Assembly: GCA_965224495.1 (NCBI GenBank)
Contig: CBDCZI010000011.1
Span: 124,001-188,000, forward strand
From: CBDCZI01 sp965224495
GTDB lineage: Bacteria; Bacteroidota; Bacteroidia; Cytophagales; JAAEPT01
Length of the DNA stretch: 64,000 bases
Direction: 5' to 3'
Made by a program: the position numbers and the translations under genes. The notes under the pieces were generated by a model, which was not told the DNA's origin, made no database searches, and saw only the letters and a list, made by a program, of their open reading frames with translations. Positions 9,238 through 19,023 of this stretch are shown here, piece by piece; position 1 is the stretch's first letter; the number at the start of each line of letters is the position of its first letter.

Positions 9238-9847
9238 TTGGAGAATAAAAAAGAATTGGAAATACTCGGTTTGTCGTCTAGTCAGTCACAAACTGGGTCT
9301 TTTGCCCTTATATTGGGTGAGGTTGACGGTAACCGTCGTTTGCCTATTATCATTGGTATGTTTGAGGCACAAGCTATTGCTATCGAGATAGAAGAAATCG
9401 CTCCCAACCGTCCGATGACCCACGATTTGTTTAAAAACGCTTGCCGAAGGTTTTTCGATTGAAGTGAGTCATATCTATATTTCAGATTTAAAAGAGGGTG
9501 TGTTTTTTGCAGAAATCCATTTGTCTAATGGAATCAAAGAGTTACAAATTGACGCTCGTCCGTCTGACGCTATAGCGATTGCTTTGCGTTTTGACGTCCC
9601 TATTTTTACAAACGAAAAACTATTAGAAGAAGCGGGTATCATTGTCTCTGACGAAGAGTTAGCTGAAGAGAATGAGCTTGAAGGTGAGGAGTTGGTAACA
9701 AAAGCAACGGAAATAATCAACGATGAGCCTACCGAAAATACGGCTACTATTGAGGAGCTTAATAAAAAACTAAAAGAGGCTCTCGCTAAAGAGGATTACG
9801 AAACAGCTGTCAAAATAAGAGACGAAATACAAAGGAAAGAAGGGTAG
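9238..9847 (+). pseudogene. Bifunctional nuclease (DUF151/BFN) with C-terminal UVR motif, interrupted by a +1 frameshift
   Basis: BFN-domain proteins are a conserved family described with DNase and RNase activity. The first frame (9238-9462, TTG or ATT start) reads LGLSSSQSQTGSFALILGEV, RLPIIIGMFEAQAIAIE and PMTHDLFK, then loses the family sequence. The rest, SHIYISDLKEGVFFAEI and DARPSDAIAIALRFDVPIF, lies in the next frame to 9847. Removing one A from the AAAAA run near 9433-9437 gives DLFKTLAEGFSIEVSHIY, as expected for the family. The C-terminus (LNKKLKEALAKEDYETAVKIRDEI) is a UvrB/UvrC interaction motif, usual in Bacteroidota members. It sits 37 bases after etfA. Confidence 0.8.
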
Positions 9848-9902
9848 TGAGACGTTTTTTTTAAGTGTAAAGTAGTTACGCTCTAGTTTATTACCTGAGA
9901 AA

Positions 9903-12275
9903 TTAAAAAGAGAAGGTGATAAAAGCTTTAGCGTTGTAGTTGTCTTTGAAGTTTTCGTGAGCATAAGGTCCAAAACGCAAGAAATTACTGAGTCCTAATC
10001 CTATACGCGTCGCATATATTTTGATAGCAACAATGTCACGAATAGAAAGACCTGCTTCGTGGTAAGATTTTTCCATTGTTTTAAAATCAAGTTCTTTATG
10101 GTCTTTTTTGTGTTGTAGCATACCTATTCCTGTGTTGTAATGCAATTCGATAGATGGTCTGTATTTAGGACGTTTTCGAAAATAAAGCTTAGTAATTTCA
10201 TAAGTAAGAAACATATTGGCATAAGTACTCGATAAAAACTCATTGATACGCATTGTTTCAAATCCATTTTTGGAAACAATCGCTTTTTGTGCACCGTAAC
10301 CTTCAAATAACGTGAAATAAGGTAAATCACCAATTGCGTGACCAAAATTAAACTGAACACGTCCAGATCCCAATAAAAAAGAACGCATGGTGTATTCTAT
10401 TCGAGAATCAATTTTTACATAATTGTAATTACCACCTAAAAAATCAGTTAATCCGAAATTCAATTTTGTCCATAAAATAGGGTAGTGGGTCTTTAGTCGG
10501 TATTTATTGTCTTTTAATTTGAAATGTGTTTCGCCAAAAGCAAAACGTAAACCTAGTTCTAAATCTGAATAACGGTAAGTTTTTGAGGTATTTTCTTTAT
10601 ACTGATAGGTATAAGGTGTATGATTTTTGGACGAAGTAAGTTTAAAAGACAATGACGTATATTTAATAGGACTCGTTTCAAAGCCTATATAAGCCCGTTG
10701 AGAAACATCCATTGTACTGACCGATAACTGCCTAAGCCATTCGGTAGAGTATTGGTGACGGTAAAAAGAATAGTCATTTTGAGCAACTTCATAAGTTTCT
10801 TTTTCAAGCCCCCCAAAAATAGTAAGCTTTTTCAATGGTAATAATTTATAACGCCCCTTTACTCCAAACTTAGCTTCGTTATCCTTTAACCCATAAGCCA
10901 TGTGACCACCTACTTTTAAGTTTTTCTTTTTGTCTAAATATTTATTTGCACCGATACCTAAACGAAACCCTTCTTGTTTGTTGTAATCAAAAGCACGATT
11001 CAAATCAATATTAAAATGTTTCATCTTGATTTCTTTGTTATAAAGATGTTCTGCGAAATCAAATGCTCTATCAATATTTTTAACAGAGCCTATTGTTTGA
11101 TAAAAAGTAAAGGTACGTTTGTCCTTTTTTGAAAACTCTTCTCGTCTGTTTTTAATGATGAGCTCCCTTGCTTTGACAGAGTCTTGTGGTAAAAACTCAA
11201 TAGCGACATCATTCCAAAAATCTTTTTTGATTGGTACGTTAAACTCAAAATCATAAATATAAGTCGAGTAGCGAGTTGCGAATTGGAAGTTTTTGGAAGA
11301 CAAGTTACTCAGACTTATATGTGTGGAGTAGGCGAGAGGTATCCAAGCCTTGTTTTTATAAGCATATTTAAAGTACACATCAAAATCAACAGTAGAGGCT
11401 TTATCAGGGCGGATAATCGCTGATTCTACAGCCCATTGGTTACTTGAAATATAAAGTACCCCCGAAAGTAACACTTGCTTCAGCTTGCCATTTGGACTAA
11501 ATTGAATAACATACAAGTCATCTTTTTCTCGTCTAATAACCTCTATTAATTGAAAATTGTAACGTTTTTCGGCTCCTTTAAAAAGAGGGGATACATACGA
11601 TTTATCAATTACTTTTATAAAACGTTCGTAAATACTAATCGATTGTACCTGACTATTTAAGGCTAACATTTTAGGTTTTTCGACACCTGATATACGTGAG
11701 GCTACAATATATTCTTTGTCATTAAACTTGTTTGCATATTCCCTTTTAGTTACTGACTCTGCTAATAGAATATGATGGCTACCGTCAAATGATTGTAATT
11801 TTACAGCAAATAAGTCTAATAGTTTAGACAGTAAATTTTTTGCTTCATCAAGTGTGTTACTGGTTATGCGTGCCTTGTTGTAAGAAAAATATTTGAACGT
11901 CTTTTTATGATAAATATTGTGAATTGGAGCATGTAATAATGTAGAGTCTATTATTTCTAACGCCTTAGCATCCGATTTTTCTACATCCGAAGGCGGTTGG
12001 TATTGTAACGGTAAAATAATGGTGTCATTGGTATTCGTACCGAGTAATACCGTATCTAAAGAATGATAAAAAGGGTGGGTTAGTAATAAAGTCTTACCAC
12101 TTACGTCATTCAAATAAATGTATCCCTCAATATTTGATTGGAATAACAAAGAATCTGTACGAACAATGACAAACGGAATAGGTGAGTTCTCTTTTTGATT
12201 AACTACCTGAATAACTTTTGATTGAGCAAAAACAGAAGACGTAAAAAAGAAAAGAATGATTAGATTACGCATCAA
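9903..12275 (-). CDS. DUF5686-family outer-membrane protein with carboxypeptidase-like regulatory domain
   Basis: A 790-aa protein beginning with signal peptide MMRNLIILFFFTSSVFAQ. Residues about 20-95 form a CarboxypepD_reg-like beta-sandwich (VIQVVNQKENSPIPFVIVRT, IEGYIYL). The middle contains the DUF5686 features KTFKYFSYNKARI and a long strand-rich region, and the C-terminal half has alternating amphipathic strands ending in Phe (FITFSF), the usual sign of an outer-membrane barrel. The function of DUF5686 is not established. Its start codon overlaps the stop of the upstream patatin-like gene by 4 bases (ATGA-type), so the two are translationally coupled and may work on the same envelope lipid or surface process. 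Confidence 0.85.
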   Translation of the reverse strand: MMRNLIILFFFTSSVFAQSKVIQVVNQKENSPIPFVIVRTDSLLFQSNIEGYIYLNDVSGKTLLLTHPFYHSLDTVLLGTNTNDTIILPLQYQPPSDVEKSDAKALEIIDSTLLHAPIHNIYHKKTFKYFSYNKARITSNTLDEAKNLLSKLLDLFAVKLQSFDGSHHILLAESVTKREYANKFNDKEYIVASRISGVEKPKMLALNSQVQSISIYERFIKVIDKSYVSPLFKGAEKRYNFQLIEVIRREKDDLYVIQFSPNGKLKQVLLSGVLYISSNQWAVESAIIRPDKASTVDFDVYFKYAYKNKAWIPLAYSTHISLSNLSSKNFQFATRYSTYIYDFEFNVPIKKDFWNDVAIEFLPQDSVKARELIIKNRREEFSKKDKRTFTFYQTIGSVKNIDRAFDFAEHLYNKEIKMKHFNIDLNRAFDYNKQEGFRLGIGANKYLDKKKNLKVGGHMAYGLKDNEAKFGVKGRYKLLPLKKLTIFGGLEKETYEVAQNDYSFYRHQYSTEWLRQLSVSTMDVSQRAYIGFETSPIKYTSLSFKLTSSKNHTPYTYQYKENTSKTYRYSDLELGLRFAFGETHFKLKDNKYRLKTHYPILWTKLNFGLTDFLGGNYNYVKIDSRIEYTMRSFLLGSGRVQFNFGHAIGDLPYFTLFEGYGAQKAIVSKNGFETMRINEFLSSTYANMFLTYEITKLYFRKRPKYRPSIELHYNTGIGMLQHKKDHKELDFKTMEKSYHEAGLSIRDIVAIKIYATRIGLGLSNFLRFGPYAHENFKDNYNAKAFITFSF

Positions 12276-14563
12276 TTTTCTCTTAATAGCTTGAGTAGTT
12301 CTTTTAAAGCAGCTTGATTTTTTCTGTTGAAAAATGCCATTTCTATATTTTTCTTTTCCTTTTCTGTTAAATGCCAGCTCAATGAGGCTCTACCTTTCTC
12401 CTCCTTATCAGAAATAGCTAACTTCTCTATCTCTTTGAGATTTGGTACATACTCAAAATTAATGAATTTAACTGGTGTTTTCATATCTGCAGCGAGTAAT
12501 TCAACCACGTTGTCATTAGAGAAATCTTGCATAAAATCCCAGTTAGCATACAAATTCCCAATAGGATTAAATACCTTATTCCAAATACTCGGTTTTCTTT
12601 TCCCTTCAATCTCAGGGTTTTTATCAGAATCACGAATACTTAATATAACAATGCCAGACGTATTTTTTTCTATCCATTCGTGAAAAGTATAAATAAATCG
12701 CACAGCATCAGAAACACCATAGTTATCACTTAATCCAGCATCCATAATCTCTATTTCGGGTTTACTTGGCAAATGAACATTAGGTGTCACGTAAGGAAAA
12801 GTGGCACTCATACGTAAAGCGCTCAGGTACCTTAGACTATCAGCGTGTTGATTTTTGAAAAAACGTCTAAATTCAACTCCTTTTACCCTTGTGTTTTGTA
12901 AAAATGAATTGTTGTCATAGACAATGTTCATGTAACTAATGGGCTGAGGAGAAATAAATAGCTTCCGTCCGTCGTTGATAATAGTAGGGGAGAAGAGCAT
13001 CATTGGGATATTTGCCTTGTACTCGTCTTGTTGGTAATCACTGATTGTTTTTTCTAAAACAAACCCTGTATTTTCATTTACCTTTTGTTCAAAAGCATAA
13101 CCACGTCCTTTGTAATAGTCAAAGCCTTTGTAATGAAATTTTTGAGACCTCAAAAACATATCACTAACTACAAGAGAAAAAATCATCGGATTTAATAAAT
13201 CTTTCCCCATATTCTCTAAGTAAACATGGTCGGAAGCATTCTGAATTGCTCCTAATTGATGTTGTAATTTGAGCTCTCGGTAATACGCCGAACCGATTAA
13301 GCCACCAGATGCCCCTGTATAGAGCATTGTGTGGTCAAAAAATGCACCATTAGTAATATCATCGAGCTGTTGAAGTGTGTTTAAAGTCCAATAAGCCGAA
13401 CGTTGACCACCACCACTCGCACAGACAAAGACCATTTTAGGTAAGCCTTTTGTTTCCTTTGTGTTTTTGGCTTTCCAATTATTTAGAATATTGATGGTGT
13501 GCTTAATATCTTTCTTTATTGTATCCTTACTGACTAAACTAGTGAGTACTTCTTTAGAATAAATAGCTCTTTCAGTCGTGTTATTTAAGCCAAAAGCTTC
13601 GTATTTTGATTTTATAATATCATTTTTTAAAGCAAAATTGACACCCAATAATAACAAAACAAAAAAGGACATTGCCCAACCTCGTAGCCAATAAGAAAAT
13701 GCTCCAGTAAACATCATCATAAAAGCAAAGAACAACAACGCACTTGATGCTGCAGGGATTTGAAACATTTCATACTCTCGGAACTGTCCTAAAACAAAGA
13801 TTAATACCACAACCAATATATCGACTAAAACTGCATTTAGATGATGTTGATCGATGATTTTGATTAATGTGTACTTGTCATACTTTAAATCGTGGTTGAC
13901 AGGTTTGATTTTCAAATTCAAATCAAGAAAGTAACGAATTTGGTATTTTTTTTCTTTTGCGTGTTTCAACTTCTTCATCACGCTCACCGTATTGATACGT
14001 TTTTTCTTTAGTCGCCCATCGATATTAGATACTAATGCCATCAACGAATCTTTATTTGTTTTGCCAAAATAAGTAAAGAATAAAAGCATGACTAAAATAA
14101 AGGAAGTATGAAAGACAAACAACTCTACAATAACCAACGACATAGTTTCTAAAGTGTTTTCACTTTTGAAATCTAAAAAAGAAACGGTGTATATCACTAA
14201 AAATAAAAGAGGAAATACCGAGTTATTTAAACTATACCGAATAAAAGGGAAACGAATAGTACTTAAAAAATTAAACCGATGACTATCTAATATATAACAG
14301 GTAATGAAATACGAAATAGTAAAAATAGCTGTAGATATACCCATGATAGCCATTGCTTTAAAACTACCCACTTCACCCATGTATTCAGGGTCTAAAAACA
14401 AGAACGGAATACCTACACTTGCACCAAAATAACCTGTGACCATTGCAATCAAAGCCAACCAGAAGAGTAAAAGTATCTGATTTTTCTTGAAATTCAGTAA
14501 CAACAATTTGAAAGGAAAAAAGGATTCCAACACGTTCAAAATATGCCTGATTTGTTTAATCAT
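12272..14563 (-). CDS. Membrane-anchored patatin-like phospholipase
   Basis: A 763-aa protein. The N-terminal 330 residues contain about eight or nine hydrophobic helices in two groups (about 25-170 and 245-320). The C-terminal part is a patatin-type Ser-Asp hydrolase: a glycine-rich oxyanion region CASGGGQRSAYW near residue 380, the nucleophile motif GASGG near 418 and the dyad aspartate motif MDAGLSDNYG near 607. Patatin enzymes cleave acyl esters of phospholipids; the substrate here is unknown. The lipase domain should face the cytoplasm or periplasm from a polytopic anchor. It is the first gene of a two-gene unit with the DUF5686 gene, overlapping by 4 bases, and is divergent from lepA. 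Confidence 0.87.
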   Translation of the reverse strand: MIKQIRHILNVLESFFPFKLLLLNFKKNQILLLFWLALIAMVTGYFGASVGIPFLFLDPEYMGEVGSFKAMAIMGISTAIFTISYFITCYILDSHRFNFLSTIRFPFIRYSLNNSVFPLLFLVIYTVSFLDFKSENTLETMSLVIVELFVFHTSFILVMLLFFTYFGKTNKDSLMALVSNIDGRLKKKRINTVSVMKKLKHAKEKKYQIRYFLDLNLKIKPVNHDLKYDKYTLIKIIDQHHLNAVLVDILVVVLIFVLGQFREYEMFQIPAASSALLFFAFMMMFTGAFSYWLRGWAMSFFVLLLLGVNFALKNDIIKSKYEAFGLNNTTERAIYSKEVLTSLVSKDTIKKDIKHTINILNNWKAKNTKETKGLPKMVFVCASGGGQRSAYWTLNTLQQLDDITNGAFFDHTMLYTGASGGLIGSAYYRELKLQHQLGAIQNASDHVYLENMGKDLLNPMIFSLVVSDMFLRSQKFHYKGFDYYKGRGYAFEQKVNENTGFVLEKTISDYQQDEYKANIPMMLFSPTIINDGRKLFISPQPISYMNIVYDNNSFLQNTRVKGVEFRRFFKNQHADSLRYLSALRMSATFPYVTPNVHLPSKPEIEIMDAGLSDNYGVSDAVRFIYTFHEWIEKNTSGIVILSIRDSDKNPEIEGKRKPSIWNKVFNPIGNLYANWDFMQDFSNDNVVELLAADMKTPVKFINFEYVPNLKEIEKLAISDKEEKGRASLSWHLTEKEKKNIEMAFFNRKNQAALKELLKLLREN

Positions 14564-14735
14564 TAAGTAAGGTTAATTAAAAGAAGGAGCGTTTAAAATG
14601 AAAATAAGGTCTATGCTAAGAAAAATTAGCTCGAAACGATACCACAAAATACTAATCAAAAAGATGCCATTATAATTTAATACGTATTTTTTTAAGGGAA
14701 TTACATATTTATTCAATATTTAAATAAATACACTG

Positions 14736-14743
14736 TATTTTTG
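14736..14743 (+). promoter_or_regulatory. -7 box of lepA (very short leader)
   Basis: TATTTTTG matches TAnnTTTG exactly and ends six bases before the lepA ATG at 14750. Transcription would begin at or next to the start codon. No good -33 TTG was seen at the usual spacing. Confidence 0.4.
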
Positions 14744-14749
14744 TATTCT

Positions 14750-16549
14750 ATGGCGAAAATTGAACACATAAGAAACTTTTGTATTATTGCTCATATTGAC
14801 CACGGTAAAAGTACCTTGGCTGATAGACTTTTAGAGTTTACAAGCACTATTGCAGACCGTGATATGCAGGCTCAACTATTAGATACAATGGATTTGGAGC
14901 GTGAAAGAGGTATCACGATAAAGAGTCATGCTATCCAAATGGAGTACAAGGCAAAAGATGGGAATACATACACATTAAACCTTATTGATACTCCCGGTCA
15001 TGTCGATTTTTCTTATGAAGTTTCTCGTTCTATAGCAGCTTGTGAAGGGGCTTTATTGGTCGTAGATGCAGCTCAAGGAATCGAAGCACAAACAATTTCT
15101 AACCTTTACTTAGCAATTGAAAGTGACTTAGAAATCATACCTGTCTTAAATAAGGTAGATTTACCAGGAGCAAAACCTGAAGAAGTAACGGATGAAATCG
15201 TGAATTTGATTGGTTGTGACGAAGGTAGTGTGATTCACGCCAGTGCGAAAGAAGGAATTGGGATAGAAGATATTTTAGAATCGGTTATCAAAAACATTCC
15301 TCCACCAGAAGGAGATACTGAAAAACCTTTACAAGCTTTGATTTTTGATTCAGTTTACAACTCTTACCGAGGAATTGAGGTTTATTTCCGTGTATATAAT
15401 GGCTCCATAAAAAAAGGCGACAAAGTGAAATTTGTAGCGACGGGAAAAACTTATAATGCGGATGAAATTGGCGTACTTAAATTAGACCAAGAAGCACGGG
15501 ACGAAATAAAAACAGGAGATGTTGGTTATTTGATTAGTGGAATAAAAGAAGCAAAAGAGGTAAAAGTAGGGGATACCATCACACACGAAGCGAGACCTTG
15601 CGTCGATATTATCGGAGGTTTTGAAGATGTGAAACCAATGGTTTTTGCAGGTATTTACCCTGTTGATACCACCGAATTTGAAGACTTACGTTCTGCAATG
15701 GAAAAGTTGCAGTTAAACGATGCTTCTCTTGTTTGGGAACCAGAAACTTCTGCTGCGTTGGGCTTTGGTTTCCGTTGTGGATTCTTAGGAATGTTGCACA
15801 TGGAAATTGTTCAAGAACGTTTGGAACGAGAGTTTAGTATGACGGTGATTACCACCGTGCCGTCGGTTCAATTTTTTGCTCACATGAATAATGGTGATGT
15901 TTTAACGATAAACGCACCCTCTGATATGCCTGACCCAACAAGAGTGAGTCATGTTGAAGAGCCATTTATCAAAGCACAAATCATTACTAAGGCAGATTTT
16001 GTTGGTCCTATTATCGGTTTATGTATGAATAAACGTGGGCAGATTAGAAACCAAGTGTATTTAACTTCTGATCGTGTCGAGTTATCTTTTGATTTGCCGT
16101 TAGCAGAGATTGTATTCGATTTTTTCGATAAATTAAAAACAATCTCTAAAGGGTATGCTTCGTTGGATTACGAATTAAATGGTTTCCAGCAATCGAAATT
16201 AGTTAAATTGGATGTGATGCTAAACGGAGACCCAATTGATGCACTTTCAGCGGTAGTTCACCGAGACAAAGCGTATGATTGGGGAAAAAGATTGTGTGAA
16301 AAATTAAAAGAATTAATACCACGTCAACAATTTGAAATTGCAATACAAGCAGGTATTGGGCAGAAAATCATCGCCAGAGAGACAATAAAAGCCTTACGTA
16401 AAAATGTAACTGCCAAATGTTATGGTGGAGATATTTCCCGTAAACGTAAATTGCTTGAAAAACAAAAGGCAGGTAAAAAACGAATGCGTCAAGTTGGAAA
16501 TGTAGAAATTCCTCAAGATGCATTTATGGCGGTATTGAAATTAGATTAA
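14750..16549 (+). CDS. lepA: Translation elongation factor 4 (LepA)
   Basis: LepA is a ribosomal GTPase that helps stalled or mistranslocated ribosomes. At 599 aa it has the normal family length of about 600. Seen: G1 AHIDHGKSTLADRLLE, G2 RERGITIKSHA, G3 DTPGHVDFSYEV, G4 NKVDLPGA, G5 SAKEGIGIEDIL, then the EF-G-like domains and the LepA-specific C-terminal domain ending RKKLLEKQKAGKKRMR-type (KRKLLEKQKAGKKRM) and VEIPQDAFMAVLK. ATG 14750 gives MAKIEHIRNFC, the common family start; the longer frame starts with a TTG upstream of it. folD follows 15 bases downstream and is probably cotranscribed. Confidence 0.97.
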   Translation: MAKIEHIRNFCIIAHIDHGKSTLADRLLEFTSTIADRDMQAQLLDTMDLERERGITIKSHAIQMEYKAKDGNTYTLNLIDTPGHVDFSYEVSRSIAACEGALLVVDAAQGIEAQTISNLYLAIESDLEIIPVLNKVDLPGAKPEEVTDEIVNLIGCDEGSVIHASAKEGIGIEDILESVIKNIPPPEGDTEKPLQALIFDSVYNSYRGIEVYFRVYNGSIKKGDKVKFVATGKTYNADEIGVLKLDQEARDEIKTGDVGYLISGIKEAKEVKVGDTITHEARPCVDIIGGFEDVKPMVFAGIYPVDTTEFEDLRSAMEKLQLNDASLVWEPETSAALGFGFRCGFLGMLHMEIVQERLEREFSMTVITTVPSVQFFAHMNNGDVLTINAPSDMPDPTRVSHVEEPFIKAQIITKADFVGPIIGLCMNKRGQIRNQVYLTSDRVELSFDLPLAEIVFDFFDKLKTISKGYASLDYELNGFQQSKLVKLDVMLNGDPIDALSAVVHRDKAYDWGKRLCEKLKELIPRQQFEIAIQAGIGQKIIARETIKALRKNVTAKCYGGDISRKRKLLEKQKAGKKRMRQVGNVEIPQDAFMAVLKLD

Positions 16550-16564
16550 TAGAAAAGCATTGAA

Positions 16565-17440
16565 ATGAAAATATTAGACGGTAAAGCAACTTCAGCACAA
16601 ATTAGAACTGAGTTGAAAATAGAGGTTGATAAATTAAAACAAGCAGGGAAGAAGGTGCCGCATTTAGCTGCGGTTATTGTTGGTGAAAATGGTGCGAGTT
16701 TAACTTATGTCAACGCAAAAGTGAAAGCCTGTGAAGCTGTCGGTTTTGAATCTTCTTTAATTAAATTAGAGGACGATATTTCAGAAGTAGATTTGTTAGC
16801 CAAAATTGAAGAACTAAACAACAACGCTACAATTGATGGATTTATCGTTCAGTTGCCGTTACCAAAGCATATTAACGAAGAAAAAGTTACTGAAGCAATC
16901 ATACCGACCAAAGATGTTGACGGTTTTCACCCTGAAAACTTAGGTAAGATGGTTTTAGGACTTGATTGTTTTTTACCAGCAACACCTTACGGAATCATTA
17001 AATTATTAGAGAAAAATGGAATAGAAACTTCAGGAAAACACTGTGTAGTGATGGGGCGAAGTAATATTGTAGGTTCTCCGATGAGTATATTGATGAGTCG
17101 TAACGCAAACCCTGGGAATGCTACTGTAACAATGGTACATAGTCGCACACAGAACATGAAAGAAATCACACGTCAAGCGGATATTTTGATTGTGGCTGTA
17201 GGGAAACCTGAATTTGTTACGGCAGACATGGTAAAAGACGGCGTTACGATTATAGACGTTGGAATTCACCGTGTAGAAGATAAAACAAAAAAATCAGGTT
17301 TTAAATTACTAGGCGACGTGAAGTTTGATGAAGTTGCACCAAAATGCGAAGCAATCTCACCAGTACCTGGTGGCGTTGGACCAATGACTATCGCAGGACT
17401 AATGATGAATACCTTAGACGCTGTAAAGAATAAAAGCTAA
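16565..17440 (+). CDS. folD: Methylenetetrahydrofolate dehydrogenase / methenyltetrahydrofolate cyclohydrolase (FolD)
   Basis: A bifunctional cytoplasmic enzyme that interconverts 5,10-methylene-THF, 5,10-methenyl-THF and 10-formyl-THF with NADP. The 291-aa length is normal. Seen: VGENGASLTYVNAKVKACE, which includes the catalytic Lys in the YVxxK motif, GFIVQLPLPKHI (FolD signature 1), DVDGFHPENLG, the NADP-binding GRSNIVGSPMSILM, and the C-terminal signature PVPGGVGPMTIAGLMMNT. It follows lepA by 15 bases, and an intrinsic terminator closes the two-gene unit. Confidence 0.97.
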   Translation: MKILDGKATSAQIRTELKIEVDKLKQAGKKVPHLAAVIVGENGASLTYVNAKVKACEAVGFESSLIKLEDDISEVDLLAKIEELNNNATIDGFIVQLPLPKHINEEKVTEAIIPTKDVDGFHPENLGKMVLGLDCFLPATPYGIIKLLEKNGIETSGKHCVVMGRSNIVGSPMSILMSRNANPGNATVTMVHSRTQNMKEITRQADILIVAVGKPEFVTADMVKDGVTIIDVGIHRVEDKTKKSGFKLLGDVKFDEVAPKCEAISPVPGGVGPMTIAGLMMNTLDAVKNKS

Positions 17441-17460
17441 TCATTTTTAAAATACATTAT

Positions 17461-17503
17461 AAAGAGCCTTAATTGAAGTTTATTCGATTAAGGCTCTTTA
17501 TTT
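17461..17503 (+). terminator. Intrinsic terminator of lepA-folD
   Basis: A 13-bp stem, AAAGAGCCTTAAT pairing with ATTAAGGCTCTTT, with a loop of about 13 nt, lies 20 bases after the folD stop. Confidence 0.85.
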
Positions 17504-17679
17504 AACGATATTATAATTAGTTACATAATAAACATTATGTTAAATTGTATCATGTAACAATAGGAATCCTCTTGTTTTCTATTACTAGCGACTCACTACC
17601 TACTCACTTTTATGAGGGAAATATTAGATTTTTCTATTTTAAATATGATAAAAATCAGTGAACTTATATTTATACGGCG

Positions 17680-17687
17680 TATCTTTG
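17680..17687 (+). promoter_or_regulatory. -7 box of the acyl desaturase gene
   Basis: TATCTTTG is a perfect TAnnTTTG, 19 bases upstream of the ATG at 17707; no strong -33 element is visible. Confidence 0.5.
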
Positions 17688-17706
17688 CAAATATAAATCT
17701 TACAAT

Positions 17707-18831
17707 ATGAAAACACCAGTCATAAAATTTAATTCTAAGCAAGAAAACGCTGTTGAAGACAAAGCGTTTATTACGGAATTAAAAAAGCGAGTGAATCAAT
17801 ATTTCACAGATACTAAGAAAACACGTTACGCCAACTTAAATATGAAGTTGAAAACGGTTTTTATGATTTTATTAACCTTTACTCCTTTAGTTTTAATGCT
17901 GACAGGTGTTGTATCATCGACCTGGCCTGTTATGGGGATGTGGGCATTAATGGGGATTGGTACTTCAGGTATTGGGCTGTCTATTATGCATGATGCCAAC
18001 CACGGTTCATACTCTAAAAACGACACAGTAAATAAAGCATTAGGCTTAATGTTTGATTTGATTGGTAGTTACCATATCAATTGGAAAATTCAACACAACG
18101 TTTTACATCACACCTTTACAAATGTTGCTGGTTATGACGAAGATATGGAGACACGTGTAATGCGTTTATCTCCTGACCAAGAAAATAAACCTATGTTTAA
18201 GTTTCAAGCTTATTATGCGACATTCTTTTATGGTATAATGACAATTTATTGGTTGGTTAGCAAAGACTTTGAGCAAATTATAAAGTATAATAAAAATAAC
18301 TTATTGAAATCTCAAGGTGTTACTTTCAAACAAGCCTTATTTCAAGTAATCATGATAAAAGTCCTTTACTTTTCATTTATGATTGGCTTACCTATTCTTA
18401 TCACATCTATTCCGTGGTACCAAGTAGTTGGAGGTTTCTTTTTAATGCATTTCATACTTGGTTTAATTTTATCATTTATTTTTCAATGTGCTCATATTTT
18501 GAATGAGACTGACTTTTACAAAGTAAACGAAGAAGGGAACATTGAAAATAATTGGGCAATTCATCAATTGGCGACAACAGCTAACTTTGCTCATGGTAGT
18601 AAAATATTCTCATGGTTTATTGGGGGATTAAATTACCAAGTAGAACATCATTTGTTTCCTAATATCTGTCATGTTCACTACAAACACCTCTCTCCTATTG
18701 TTAAACAAACAGCAGAGGAATTTGGGATTGCTTACCACCAACACAAAACATTCTTTGGAGCTTTAAAGAGTCACTTTTCTTTATTAAACAGCTTAGGTCA
18801 CGGGACTTCAGGAAAACAAGTAGTTGTGTAA
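17707..18831 (+). CDS. Membrane fatty acid desaturase (acyl-CoA / acyl-lipid type)
   Basis: An integral-membrane di-iron desaturase of 374 aa that introduces a double bond into fatty acyl chains, typically to adjust membrane fluidity. Seen: the three histidine boxes, HDANH at residues 95-99, HNVLHH at 130-135 and QVEHH with the last two His at about 314-315, plus hydrophobic helices around 48-95 and 205-275. Regioselectivity cannot be read from sequence; it resembles the bacterial front-end/Delta-type branch carrying QVEHHLFP. It is a single gene with its own promoter and terminator. The cold shock gene downstream runs the other way. Confidence 0.9.
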   Translation: MKTPVIKFNSKQENAVEDKAFITELKKRVNQYFTDTKKTRYANLNMKLKTVFMILLTFTPLVLMLTGVVSSTWPVMGMWALMGIGTSGIGLSIMHDANHGSYSKNDTVNKALGLMFDLIGSYHINWKIQHNVLHHTFTNVAGYDEDMETRVMRLSPDQENKPMFKFQAYYATFFYGIMTIYWLVSKDFEQIIKYNKNNLLKSQGVTFKQALFQVIMIKVLYFSFMIGLPILITSIPWYQVVGGFFLMHFILGLILSFIFQCAHILNETDFYKVNEEGNIENNWAIHQLATTANFAHGSKIFSWFIGGLNYQVEHHLFPNICHVHYKHLSPIVKQTAEEFGIAYHQHKTFFGALKSHFSLLNSLGHGTSGKQVVV

Positions 18832-18855
18832 AGTTATTCTTAGACGTTAAATATT

Positions 18856-18892
18856 AAAAAAGGGAATTGGCTTTAGCTAATTCCCTTTTTAC
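18856..18892 (+). terminator. Intrinsic terminator of the desaturase gene
   Basis: Stem AAAAAGGGAATT / AATTCCCTTTTT around GGCTTTAGCT, beginning 25 bases after the stop codon and ending in a T run. Confidence 0.85.
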
Positions 18893-18976
18893 GTTTAGAA
18901 CAACTACAGTGACATTTAACTAATCGTTTCAAACGAGTCACAAATCAACGTCGTGTTTTTATTAAAGTATAGACAT

Positions 18977-19009
18977 AAAAAAAGCCCCGAATAAATTCGA
19001 GGCTCTTCT
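18977..19009 (-). terminator. Terminator of cold shock gene 1
   Basis: Read on the minus strand, AGCCTCGAA pairs with TTCGGGGCT (one G-T pair), followed by a T run. The same hairpin ends the second cold shock gene at 54896-54928. Confidence 0.75.
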
Positions 19010-19023
19010 TGGTGTATAATTAT

